A model generated the notes under the pieces. That model ran no database searches and was not told where the DNA came from. It saw nothing but the letters and a program-made list of their open reading frames with translations. The position numbers and the translations under genes were made by a program. Below are positions 42,879-54,030 of a stretch of DNA of 64,000 bases, piece by piece. Each line of letters starts with the position of its first letter. Position 1 is the first letter of the stretch. Source of the DNA: Marsupella aquatica (Eukaryota > Marchantiophyta); contig OZ316892.1 of the NCBI GenBank assembly GCA_973895155.1, positions 23,374,001 through 23,438,000 on the forward strand, in the 5' to 3' direction.

Positions 42879-45800
42879 TGTGATGCCTAGACAGGAATCA
42901 CTCGGCCGGTTAAGTGGGTAAAGCAGGAAGGCACCCTAGGAACACCTTAGTATAGTGACAAAACAAGGAAAATATAAACAATTAGGGGCAACCATGGAAC
43001 CCGGGCAGAGGCCGGAGGTAAGGCTAAGGGTGAAAACCCGATTAGGGTTAGGGCGCGTTAAGCGTCGGCGGCTAGGAAGGATCAACGGGAAGAAGGACCG
43101 GCAGAGGAGAGGGGTAAGGAGCGCTTGCAGGAGATGGTGGCTCATTTGCGAGCACGAACTAGGCAGACGACTACGGGAGGCCAACTACTGTCAGCTGCTT
43201 AGGCAAGCACTCGGGGAGAGAATTGATACCGACGATCAACCTAAGGAGGGTATGAGCAACGTCAATCAAGCGGCACATTTCTAGGGATGCCTGTTCGAAC
43301 GGGCAACTGAGTACATCAAGACTTACGAGGACGAGGAGTCAGAAAGGGCAGCTCGAGAACGGCAGGAGCTCGCTCGATTGTGGGAGCTGTAGAAGACGGC
43401 TTTCTTAGGAGGCGAACTCATCAAGGACGAGTTCCTGTGGACGCCTACTTCCAATCAACTCGACGATCTTCTGTTTTGCAAAGACAGCGTCGTCGGCATC
43501 CGAGAGGCCATCAAGAACTGCAACGACATACACTGGGAATTAAAGGGTAGCACGGAAAGGTGGACCCAGGCAACGGTGCTAGGAGAAACCTCCACGGCAG
43601 CAGAGATGAAGAGGAAGGGAGCCGTCAACGATGAAGCCACCCGGCAAAAAGAACGAGGTCGGCGGCACCAAAGAAGCCAGCCGAGCAACAGAGCAGGAGG
43701 CAGGGAGAAGCCAAAGAGGAGGAGGTCGATCCCATCAAGGCCATTCCAACCAGGGATGACACCTGGAAGGGCTGGGCGGCAACCCTACCGGTGGAGGTGC
43801 AACTACATTTTGCACGGGAGGAGGATGCATGCTTTACGGCCATGCAGACCAAGAAGTACCAAGGCTTCATGGCCGGATCCGGCTTGGAGGCCTTTGTAAG
43901 ATTACCATGGCTGAAGCCGGAGGTACCGGAGTCAGACCTATTAGAATTCGTGGGGTCATGGGAACCCGAGACCAATTGCACGAGGATATATGGGAAGGAT
44001 TTCTATCTTACTCCCAAGGTAATTGCCGAAGTGTTTGGCCTGCCGATAGGCAATAAGACCAAAGTTGATACCAGGAAGACCTTGCCTGACAAGGAGTTCC
44101 GGTCGTTCCCCGGGCCATCAACGAAGAATGGCTTCTTCCGGAACACCTGCACCAACCCGCACATAGGAGAGATGATCGACTTCTTGCGGGTGACCATGCA
44201 TTGTAACTTGCCAAGGGCAGAGATCGGCAAGGCACAGGTCTATCTGGCAGAAAGGCCAGGCCCAAGCCGGGACTACAACGGGTACCTCCTCAACCAATTG
44301 AAGAAGATCTTAAAGGAGGAGCAGCAGGTAATTGGCATGGGGAGCGTGTCGCGGCTTGGCTATCACATGCCGCTGTTGTGCCGGTATGCCAGAGGTCAGA
44401 CTTTTGCCCCGGTACTTCCCCTGCAGGTAAGGGCACCCGAGGAAGCTCCAACGCCGAGGCCGTTGGCTGAGAAGCCTCCACCACCTGTTAGTCCTACGAT
44501 CGAGCAGGTGTTTAGGCCCAGGAAGGAAGACTTGCCGATGCAGCAACCAGGCATGCAGAGTCTGCTGAAACTACTGGAGAAAGAAAAGAGATCGGCATCG
44601 GCAACAACAACGGCAACAGCAACAATGCAGGACACTACTACAGAGGTAGGCCTACACCGGCTCACAAGAGAAAACCCCTTTGCTGGAGACAAGGAGAGAA
44701 TCAGGCCGGAATCCAAGCCAGGTGTTCGAATGTACGTGGGAACCTCAAGCTCCGAATCTGAGGCAGAATTGCCTGAAGCTCCTATCGACGAAGAGGAGAG
44801 GGAGAAGCCGGACGTCCAAGAGGTAGAGGAGGCAGTGGAGGACTGCAGCCATGATAATTCCGGCTATGGGTCGGACCATCACGTTCCAGGAGTAAGGACC
44901 TGTGGCCGGTTTGTCCCCACACTTCCAAGGGTAGTGCGAGGGGACCCCAACCAGCAGAGTAGCCCTGAGTCTCCCCCACCAGATGTTGCTCCCCCGAGCT
45001 TCGACGGCATAAAACAGACGGTGCAGGAATTTCAGCAGCGAATCAAGCAGGAGGAAGAGGCCGCCCTGGCTAAGGAAAAGGATTTACCAAGAGGAGATTG
45101 GCCGGAGGACATCAGGCGGCTAGCCAAAAAAGGAAGCAAACCTCTAGCCACGATTGAAGAGATCCGCAGGACGGCTTGGGAGCAGAGGCCACGATGGGCG
45201 ATGCCGATCACTTCTACTTACTCCACCTACGCTAAGAATAGAGCCATGGAGTATGGTGAGATGTGTGGGGAACTTGCGCTCGGCATCTTTGGAGAGGAGT
45301 TGGAGATAGGACCCTTTTTCCATAGGGAGCAGTTGGAGAAGCACCAATTAGAAGAAGCGGTGGCTTTAGAGAGAAGCAAGAAGGACGAGGTCATTCGGCG
45401 GCTTAGGAGGATGGAAGCCGAGATTGAAGATCTAAGGGCGGCCAAGAAAGCCCAAGATGAACTGCGGATTAAACGACATGAGCTGAACATCATGCAGGGG
45501 CAGTTGGACACCGCGCAGGCTGATAATCAGAATATCAAGGATAAACTGACTCAGACGCAGGAAGAGTTGGCCGACACGATCAAAGAAAGGGAAAAGTGGA
45601 AGCAAGAGCTGAAGAATACAGAGGAGGCCCACATAACAGCCAACAGCCGGGCCATGGCGGAAACCCAAAGAAAGGAATGGGCGTTGAAAGGGGAGCTCGA
45701 GAAAATCCGCGGAGCCCTTGAGCAGAAGGAGGTCGAGTTAGGGAAATCCTATCAAGGGATTATGGCGCTGCAGCAGGAGCTTGCGTCCCTGACGGCCAGC

Positions 45801-47528
45801 TTCAAGGCCGACCTAAGGGAGAAGGACGAGATGCTCGAACAGACTTACGCCAAGATGAACCAGATGGAGTCTGTCATCATTGCAGAGCTCGACAAGGAGC
45901 TAAGAGCAACCCAGGAGGAGAGGGCTACCTTGAAGAAGGAATTGGAGGAAGCCCACAGGGAGCAGGAGGAGGCCAAAAACGAGCTGGAGGGGGCACGTAA
46001 GGACCTGGATGAAACCCAAGAGGAGTTGGAGGAAATCACGAGGAAGATGGAGAACCTACAGCGGCGGGCCGACAACCAAACAGAGCGGCTAAAGAAACAA
46101 GCCGCAGTATTTAAATGCTTAGCTGCAGCAGGTCCATCTCCCGTTGGGACAAACCAGTTACCAGGGGTGGTAATTGCCGAAGGACAAGCCGCGTCAACTG
46201 CACCAGTGCCGGAAGTAAGTGGGAAGGGGAAGGGACCAGCTGCCGAGCCACCAACGAAGAAGAAGCGGAAACCTTCAGGGTCAAGGAGTAATACGACTTC
46301 ACAGGCCATGGTGATCAAGGAGGTAGACCCAGCACCGACCCCAGATAGGGTCACGGCTAAGGATCCAACTACCCTAGGGGAAGGGGAGGCCGAAGCCGAG
46401 GGAGTGGCTGAAGCCGAAGCCGTGGGAGTGGCTGAGGCCGAAGCCGTGGGTATTGCCGAAGCCGGTGTCGAGGCTGAAGCCGAAGGTGGACCCAGTCAGG
46501 CCGATGGAGAGTTGACTCGGTCAAGGGCAGGTAATCTGTCAGTAGGCGGGCCAACGGCAGTGGCTGAGGAGGAAGTGTTGGGGGCGTCCATTGAGGATCC
46601 ACCACCGGTGTCGTGACGGTGCAAGGGCGCCGTTCCTTTTAGGGAGGGCGGACGTGGAGGGAGGAGGCGTGAGTGGGCAGGGCGAGCACGGATCTCCACG
46701 TTTAGGATTAGGATCAGAACCAGGAGCGACCCTGACACTTAGCTTAGTGGGATTGCGGTCCCACTGGTAGGAGCAACACTTGTGCTCCTGCCTTGCTGTA
46801 CATAGGTAGATTCAGGCAAGTAGATTACTGTTAAGTAGATTAGGCTTACGATGCAAAGAATGGCGGATCCACTACCAGGATAAGTACCTGGGCAGCGGGG
46901 AGCTCAGGGCCTCTTCTTTAGCAAGTTTTTAGTTTGCACCAGCCGGGCTGGGATCAAGTAGTACGAGAAGCTCTCGGTTAGTCATACAGTGACCCTTGTG
47001 TATATTCATGTTTCCTCATGCCTAAGAGCTGAATAGAGTTGGCCTCACGGCTTAGTTCGCAGAACTTGTGTATGAGACGTACTGTTTGTATGGCAAGTGC
47101 ATGGTATGACTCAGTCAGAATGAGTCATTTTGCTATTTGTGTGTCGCATTAACTTGTGTGAAGAGTGCCCACATCAACAGAAGGAAGGAAAGTAAGCAGG
47201 GGAGTGAGAGTTGGATGTGTCGAGCTGAGAGAGGTCTTAGCGGCTTAACCAAGCCTATTGGGGATCATTCCGGCGGCGGAATCCAAACATACCTAACAAG
47301 AAGACAGGGGAAGACAGGGGAAGGCCTATATTAGGCCGGCTACGTATCTCATGACCCGATGAAGGATCTGTCCAGTATATGTGTGTAAAATGTTAATAGT
47401 AGTAGTAGAAGGTTAGCAGCATCCCATGCCGCTAAGCCGCGGAAACGGCCTCGCCAAGCACGAAACCTGCGGGAATCGGCTTGAGCTGGGGGGTTTCTTG
47501 GGTTTAGGGAGCCATGGGACGCACCACA
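42879..47528 (+). mobile_element. 4,650-bp TG...CA element without LTRs, copy 2
   Basis: Same ends (TGTGATGCC...GCACCACA) and same length as 6773-11422, in opposite orientation. The 5-bp duplication GTTCT lies at 42874-42878 and 47529-47533. It inserted into beta about 105 bp from palindrome site 8, so it is younger than beta. Confidence 0.92.
42994..46616 (+). pseudogene. coiled-coil protein gene of element copy 2, broken
   Basis: Homolog of 7684-11307. Two nonsense changes, TAG 43282-43284 (TGG in copy 1) and TAG 43390-43392 (CAG in copy 1), and a lost C in a C run near 43640 break the frame. The downstream ~940 codons from 43791 remain open. Both stops are C-to-T/G-to-A type changes. Confidence 0.9.
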
Positions 47529-47533
47529 GTTCT

Positions 47534-48815
47534 AATCCAGCAAGGGTCAAGGCTATTGTTGTCCATCTGCACAATGACATGTAGTGCCGGTGAGTCAAAT
47601 CTGAAGCTCAAAAAATGAAGAAAGGCCGACGATACTGGCAATCAATGTAAACTATCAGTTTGATCACTTAATCTGCTTCTCAAAACTCAAAATTGCAGAA
47701 GAATTGCCAATGCCCGTAGCAATGCAAAAGAGCAACTTACAAAACAATTGGAACAAAAGGAAAGATAGATTGACAGACATGACAAGCTGCAACTCCTTCT
47801 CTGCCGATGGTGACTACGATCAACTCACTGTCCTCTCCTTTGTCGCCCTTTGGCTGCATCAATTTGAGCGAGTACTATGTCATGATTGTTATTGTGGGAA
47901 CGGCCAAATCGACAGCGATGAATTCTAAGTCCTTCAGACTTGCAAGTCTTCCTCCGCTCTTTGGGAATGTTGCCATTGAGCAAAGAGAGAAGAACGAGAG
48001 AACAAGCTTTGCTTTCTTAACAAGCCAACACCTTACAAACCCCCAAGAGGATCCATGAATCCACGATCGGGCTACAGATACAAGATTGCTGGCTCTAATG
48101 GAGTCTCTAGTTTCTGATGTTTTAACTGGGATTACTGAATTCAGCTTAATTTTGAGAACAACATGACTCAATCCCAAGAGAGATACAAGCACCGCAATTT
48201 GCTTTTGGATTGGGCCAACACTTTCCAATCCATCCGCCGATTCCTCTTTAGATGACAAAACACAAAGACTCCTACTCGAAAGCAATACGACTATCTCATA
48301 TGTCTTTCACAAGCCACACGGAATGCCTCAAAAACTATTTGTGCAAAACCAACTAAGGGAAATGACTCAAGAAGCAGACCAAATCCTTTTCACAGTACAA
48401 ACCATGGTTCGCACTGTCTTCATTTGCGCCGCCTCTAGAACTTGTTTTGGTGCTGCCTACAGGGTAAAACTATTTCTTTTTGAATCAGCCAGGCCACACC
48501 ACCTCCTCAGTCTCCTCTCTAGCCAAACAATGCTCCTTTCCAAAATCTCTCACACGAGCTCTCACAAAGACAAGAAAAAATGGGAAACATTGTATGGGAG
48601 AGGATATAGACATGAGGCCGTCACTCTTTGGGCACTCAAAAGATTGTCGAGCCCAACTTTTGCTGGGCACATTTTTGCTTGTAAGCGAACGGAACAGAGT
48701 ATTTGTGTTTGTTTAGGTGGGGTTTTGTCAGGTCCACCTTAGAGGTCACGAGTGACCCAGTCCAATGATCTTTGCAGCGCAGTCCGTCCTAAATCTACAC
48801 TACTCAATCCAAAGA
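47534..48815. other. beta right arm, no certain gene
   Basis: Minus-strand frames show short plausible segments (e.g. MATFPKSGGRLASLKDLE near 47990) but no motif I recognise. Sequence before site 9 resembles sequence before site 8 (both have ATCTACACT...CAATCC), hinting at a duplicated gene B upstream region. Confidence 0.35.
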
Positions 48816-48831
48816 GTGATACAAGTATCGC
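48816..48831. promoter_or_regulatory. beta palindrome site 9
   Basis: GTGATACAAGTATCGC; one arm change that looks like CpG decay. Confidence 0.8.
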
Positions 48832-49012
48832 TATTGGCTTTCGGATCCGACCAACAACTACCCAAGAGAAAATAAGGGCCCCAACATAATATGAAGAACT
48901 GCGAGATGAGCAGCAGACGGCTTTACAATCTTCAAGAGACAGAATCTAAACCATGATTGAAGTATTTTCACTCCTGCACCATGAGACTAATTGAGTTGGC
49001 TCAATGCACCAA

Positions 49013-49117
49013 GCAATACCTGTATTGTTGAGGGTTTGAAACTTAGGTTTGAATGCAACTTACGATACAAGTATCGCAAGTTTCTTTCTACAAAGCTGAT
49101 TACGATACGAGTATCAC
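49013..49117. promoter_or_regulatory. beta palindrome sites 10-12
   Basis: 49013-49028 (GCAATACCTGTATTGT), 49062-49077 (ACGATACAAGTATCGC) and 49102-49117 (ACGATACGAGTATCAC). The first differs from consensus mainly by C-to-T/G-to-A changes in the CpG steps of both arms. Confidence 0.8.
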
Positions 49118-49261
49118 AATTTTCTTTGGAAAGTGGAAAGCTTACTCTTAAGACCAGAATGCGCATCTGTATGGAGAGGAGGTTTTCTTTGGGTTGGGTG
49201 AGAGCTTGATTGTGAAAGAGGACTTGAAAAAATGAAACTTCTTTCCATGAGCGGGCAGTCA

Positions 49262-49269
49262 TATTTATA
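49262..49269 (-). promoter_or_regulatory. TATA-like box, beta right arm
   Basis: TATAAATA on the minus strand, a mirror of the box at 27170 near the left end. Its gene is not identified; it could drive gene B through a long leader. Confidence 0.35.
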
Positions 49270-49406
49270 CTTTTGGAGGTAGTTATGGTTAATTTCTAGC
49301 TTAACCCTAGTTAAACTTAACCATAGTTAGAGCCTACTGCGCGGTTATGCACAGTTTCACCATTTCTGTAAATTTCTGATAACCAAAGAATTTACAAATG
49401 CAAAGG

Positions 49407-49422
49407 TTGATACCCGTATCGG
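49407..49422. promoter_or_regulatory. beta palindrome site 13
   Basis: TTGATACCCGTATCGG, followed by TGTTTGCATT; similar TTGCATT words follow sites 4, 5 and 6. Confidence 0.7.
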
Positions 49423-49520
49423 TGTTTGCATTCCTCCTAAGCATGGATGACTATTTTTCTGGAATGCACAATTTGTATCGAGTTTTACATGCCTTAGAAA
49501 AAAAATTGATCATGAAAAAC

Positions 49521-49542
49521 GAGAAGGGTGGTCACCCTTCTC
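49521..49542 (-). repeat. right terminal repeat of beta, with fold-back palindrome
   Basis: 49533-49542 is the inverted match of the left end. Together with 49521-49530 it forms a 22-bp palindrome (two 10-bp arms, 2-nt centre) that the left end lacks. Confidence 0.65.
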
Positions 49543-52400
49543 AATAGGTCCGACATCATGTTCACTAAATGATTAATCTTTGAGAAGAGGATGGGTGTGG
49601 TGTTCTTGGCCAAATACTCATCATAGATATGTGCCTTAAGAACATCCATAGAAGCTATCTTAATCAAAGGCTCAATCAGATCCAAAGATTGAGTGATACT
49701 GAGTTGGAGAGCATGCTCAAGTTCATTCTTCTTCTTACTCTTTTCCAGATGCTGTACGTTTGAGTTTGGATATCTTCTTCTTGAGGAACTCATTCTCCTT
49801 CTCCATCTTCTTCTTATCTGTGGCATCACTCATAGTGGAGATCTTTTCAAGGATCTGCCCTGGTTTCACTCCTAGTTTATGAGCAATATCAGTAATGGCC
49901 TTCTCCATCACAAAGGTCTTCCTCTTCACCTTCTAAAATGTTTCTGAAATGATCTGGAAGTCATGTAGGGTGTCTTGGAAGGCATGGTCGAGTGCATCCG
50001 GAAAATGAGTCGGGTCGACAAAGGCCAGGTCAGAAAAGTCCGGGCAGAAAACCAGGTCTTTCGAGGATTCAACTCTGGTGGTTCCTCATCCTCACTGTTG
50101 TCAGAGGTGGCTTGAGTGATATCCGGATCTGCTTCTCCATACTTTATGAAGCTAAACTTGGCTACCAGTATTTTCTTCTCTTCTTTGAACAAGACTCCTT
50201 CAAAACTATACAGATATACCAGGTAGCAAGAGAGAGGAGTAGGCCCTTATTGGAAAGATTCTATACTAGCTTCCTCATTAGATCAAAGATGAGCTTGGCC
50301 CAATTGACCTTCCTTTCCCCCTTATAAGCAACAACAATGGTAGAGCCAACTCCAACAGTAACTCTTCTTGGCTTCTCAGGATACAGCAAAGGTAACAGGA
50401 AGCTGAAGACTCATTTCAGGTCAGGATCCACACACTTGGAAACATTGAATCCGTCCTTATTGTTGATGGCTCCTTTGAAGTAAGGGAGAATCAGATTAAC
50501 AGCTCTTCCTACTAGACCTTCTCCTTCATCCTCCAAGACAAAGGCTCCTACAACCATCATCTGTGTCCATCATTTAGGTCGGCCTCGGGAGGTATCTTTA
50601 AACTCAGTCGGACACTCCTTGGATCGTATCTCTCTGATCATGTCTTCATTCTGATAACTCTAGGGAAACTCCATCAGAGACTCACAACCCATTTTGAGCA
50701 AAGACTCTCTTAGTTTGACCTTCTCAGCTTCACTGTCCGGAATAGCTGGCTTAAGGATTTCATGGCAACAGGGACCTCCTTCCCCTTCGATCATCTCACA
50801 TGGGCTTTAACCGGCGTGGGTGCAGGGGATATCAAGGTTGAATGTCCCTTGGAAACTCAAGAAGTGGACATTTTAGCTTGACCTGTCTTTGATCCATACC
50901 CGATCCATAGAGTTGATGCAAGCAATGGATTGGTTTCTATCGAATGATATGCCTACTCTGTAGTGAGCTCTACAATTGTGCAACCTCAAACAATTCAATC
51001 TCTTTAGCGTCGTAAGATGATAGAGATGTTCGGGTCGACCTGGCTACAACTTTTTTGATCAGGTGACAACCTAATCTTCACAAATCCATCAAGATTCCTT
51101 CAATCACGGTGCAGGTCCATCAAACGTTGGTGGAAATCAGACTCAATCCGGCCTTCAGTAGCGGCATCCGGGTCGACCTGGCTGCCCTTTTCATAACTGA
51201 CTTGTCCACGATCAGGATCTCAAACTTCTTGCCTTCACCTCCAGCGTAGGAGTAGGCATTCTCCTCACAACAATTTAGTCAGTACCCTCATATCCAGGCT
51301 CTCATCATGCAATGGAAGATTGGTCCTATAATCCGGACCCAGGATCCTCTAGAACCAAAAGGGTAGAGCCTCCTCACTCTACTGCTTATACAGCCAAATG
51401 CGTTTGGGAACTCAAAACCTACTAGGTTTGGCTTCGAAAGGTGTGAGAAGCCGGATTGACTCTCCTTCCTTATATCCAGATTCTGCTATAGTTCGGCCTG
51501 TGATTTACTTATGGTTTTAAAACTTTGGCAGGGGATAGTTGATGTACAACACAATCTAGTTTCAAGATGTTCTATCTCATTGTTGGCTGTAGTGCAAAGT
51601 TCTGGGTCGATCCTCCAACTCTCATATCAGTCCAGGTTGACCTCAGATGGGCTTGAAAGTCGTACAACACTTCAAAGTAATCTTCAGGTCCCTCTTCAGC
51701 CTCATTTGATATCTTAAACTTAAAAATTTAAAAATTTATGGTTAGTTAACCCTTTTCTCATAAATATCCACATCTCACAAATCTAGTCCTACATGCTTAT
51801 AGTACTGGTGCCCCTAGAGCGCATGCTCCTCAGCCTTTTTCAATCCAAATTGTAAATACTGTTATGCTTCTACCCTAGTCTTAAAGGATTTATAAACCTG
51901 GTCACTATAGCCTCGGACCTGAGGCTCACAATATTCCCATGACTCATAGATGCCAAGAATAAATCCTCTTATCACAACATAGTACTTCCTCCGCGTGGTT
52001 GAATCTGTAAAATATTGTGATACTGGCTTTAAGGGTTGCCGTGCCCCTTTCCCATGATGTATAACTCCAGAAGGGGTACTTGACTCCCTTCCCCAGCTCT
52101 TGAATCACCTTCAATCGTCACTAAGCTTGCCGAGGTACTCGCTGCGCCAGCCATCATCATTGGATCTTCCTTTAGTTCTCTGTTCCCAGCGATGTGCTCA
52201 TTCGTGTGAACGGACTGGAGATTGCTGCTATCAATTACCATTGTCTTCTCCATCTTTGGTGGATTCATACACCTGTTCAAGCTACGCAGGCAACTCTTGA
52301 ACAGGTTATGGAGGTAATCTGCAAGCTTACTTCCTACCACCAATATCGACATTACAAGCAAGAGAAATATCCAGGCCAACAATCGTTTCACATCCATCAC
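49543..52400 (-). pseudogene. old gene split by beta; Cauli_VI/RNase H1 N-terminal-like domain
   Basis: Reads from about 52400 (MMDVKRLLAWIFLLLVMSILVV, a membrane-anchor-like start). A segment at about 52030-51830 reads RRKYYVVIRGFILGIYESWEYC...QVRGYSDQVYKSFKT, the pattern of the Cauli_VI/RNase H1 N-terminal RNA-DNA-hybrid-binding domain. Many stops follow. A last charged segment (DLIEPLIKIASMDVLKAHIYDEYLA) ends at 49543 and continues at 26331. Such domains occur in plant transposon genes, RNase H1 and caulimovirus proteins. No polymerase or capsid motif is visible here, so I do not call it viral. Confidence 0.5.
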
Positions 52401-53358
52401 GCTTCTCTCTCAATCTCTCTCCTCCGCAACTTTGGATGAGAAGGGGTATTAGGATTCAGCATCTGACGTTGCAATGCTTGCCTTGTATCAGGCCACCACT
52501 AGCTGTAGACTTGTCGTTATTCACCATGTACATAGGAACGTTAGATTTAGGGCTAATATAGGTTTATGGGTCAGATTAAGACCCACTTCCGTCTATTCCG
52601 CTGCGATGTAATCGGCCCAAGTTGATTAGTGGCCAGTCTTCCACTTTCACTTATCATTCTTGTTTTGCCCCTAACCACAACATAATACCTTCCCTCTTTG
52701 ACAATTACAAAATAGGTTTACTAATGCTATTCCAACAACTAGGTCATAGGCATGCATATGTTTATTCCACCAAATTTAATACCCATTGATACACCAAAGC
52801 AAACAGCCATGAACAAATTTCATGCACTCTTGGTAGAAATTATCGTTTAATCCTTAGACAGTGATTGTTAATTCACCGTCTAAACCTAAGCAAGCTAAAA
52901 CTTTCGAGAAGACTTTCATAGGGTGTAAAACTTGTTAAGTGCTCTGAACGTGCCGATCAACAGGAAAAAATTCATTCAGCCCCTAAGGGTTTAGTGCATA
53001 CGAAGAGGGTTTTTTCAAGTGTGGGCTACCCTAGCTACCGCCAAGGATTTTTCCCGGGATTTTACAAGGGAACCCAACAACCACATTGGATTTGCTACCA
53101 AATATGCATGTTCAGAACCTAAAGCTCTTGACTCTTCCTACTGACTGCATTCCATGTGAACCCTCTCACAAGTTTTTGCGCGCTCATACGGCTTTGGCAT
53201 TCTAGCACAGTGCATGGGCTCCATCGCTGCTCCATCCTTTTTCCGGCCCATTCTCTCCGGTAGCTTGACTCGCTCGAAAGATCATTGCTTGTCATGTCCA
53301 ATCCTGTTTGAGCTCCTACCATAAGCGTCAAGACTGAAGATTTACTAATGCGCAAGCT

Positions 53359-54030
53359 GTGTGGGAGGCGGAAAGGGCAACGCTGAAGACACTGAAGGTT
53401 GATGGAGCCGCACCACATGGTGGGCATATCCCACCCTCCTTTGTAGGTAGACCAACAACACATACCCACAGCACAGGACCAGGTCAGGTTAGAGCAACCC
53501 CATGCAGAGATGGGTACACTGTGGTGTATGGAGTACCACCAACACACAATGCACCCTCTCAGGGGAGAGCAGCCCCACAAGTGGATGGGTATGGACCACC
53601 ACCACCTGTCGGGCACACTGTTGCATATGTTACAGGTCCACCACCACCACACACTACACAGGGCCAAGGTAGACCAACACCACATACTGAGCAGTATGGA
53701 GCAACAAGACACAATTGGAGATGTGAGTAGGGATCGCCCTTCAATTGTGGCATATATTTACATAATTTACTTGGGAAATAATGGGTATGCCAGTGTGATG
53801 TTAAAGTCCTAAAACTATGTTGCTTAATTATGTGACTGCAAATTCTGCCCATCCTGATTGAGGAGTAACTGACAAGGAGGTTTACTATGAACCTGAAGTA
53901 GAGACAGGACAAGGAACTAGTGTAGCCTATGCTTATGAGCAATGGGTAGAGCCTGATTGGTTGTTTGGTGGGGAAGATGTACAGGTAGTTGAGTCTGCCT
54001 CTTATCCACACAGTGTCAGGAGAGCATGTG
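53359..54030 (+). CDS. proline-rich protein, two exons proposed
   Basis: Exon 1 (to 53722) encodes Pro/Gly/His-rich repeats with DGY...PP...QGR spacing of roughly 30 residues. It ends AGA T before GTGAGT. Exon 2 (53866-54030, after ...GATTGAGGAG) continues open and acidic (LTDKEVYYEPEVETGQGTSV) to a GTAAGT donor. No family recognised; no downstream exon found. Transposon origin is possible. The start is uncertain. Confidence 0.4.

Larger units (their letters stand above)
26332..49542 (+). mobile_element. element beta: ParB-methyltransferase/DUF7869-like DNA transposon, with two nested insertions
   Basis: The ends are GAGAAGGGTG at 26332 and its complement CACCCTTCTC ending at 49542. The next ~75 bp inward are weakly similar in inverted orientation (TTTTTCAT, CAATTTT, CGATNCAAA). 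Flanks are CATA (26328-26331) and AATA (49543-49546), read as a 4-bp target duplication with one later change. A disrupted minus-strand pseudogene reads in frame across the empty site. Without alpha and the TG...CA element, beta is about 10.35 kb. It carries gene A (plus) and gene B (minus), converging, and about 13 copies of a GATAC palindrome that occur nowhere else in the window. Related to alpha by gene content but clearly diverged. Confidence 0.75.

Noticed and set aside
49543-52400. Integrated caulimovirus
   Set aside because: Only one Cauli_VI-like domain; no coat, movement or polymerase motif nearby, and the domain also occurs in RNase H1 and transposon genes.
53119-53712. Minus-strand Trp/Cys-rich frame
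   Set aside because: It is the antisense of the proline-rich repeats (CC-rich strand read backwards) and lacks any motif.
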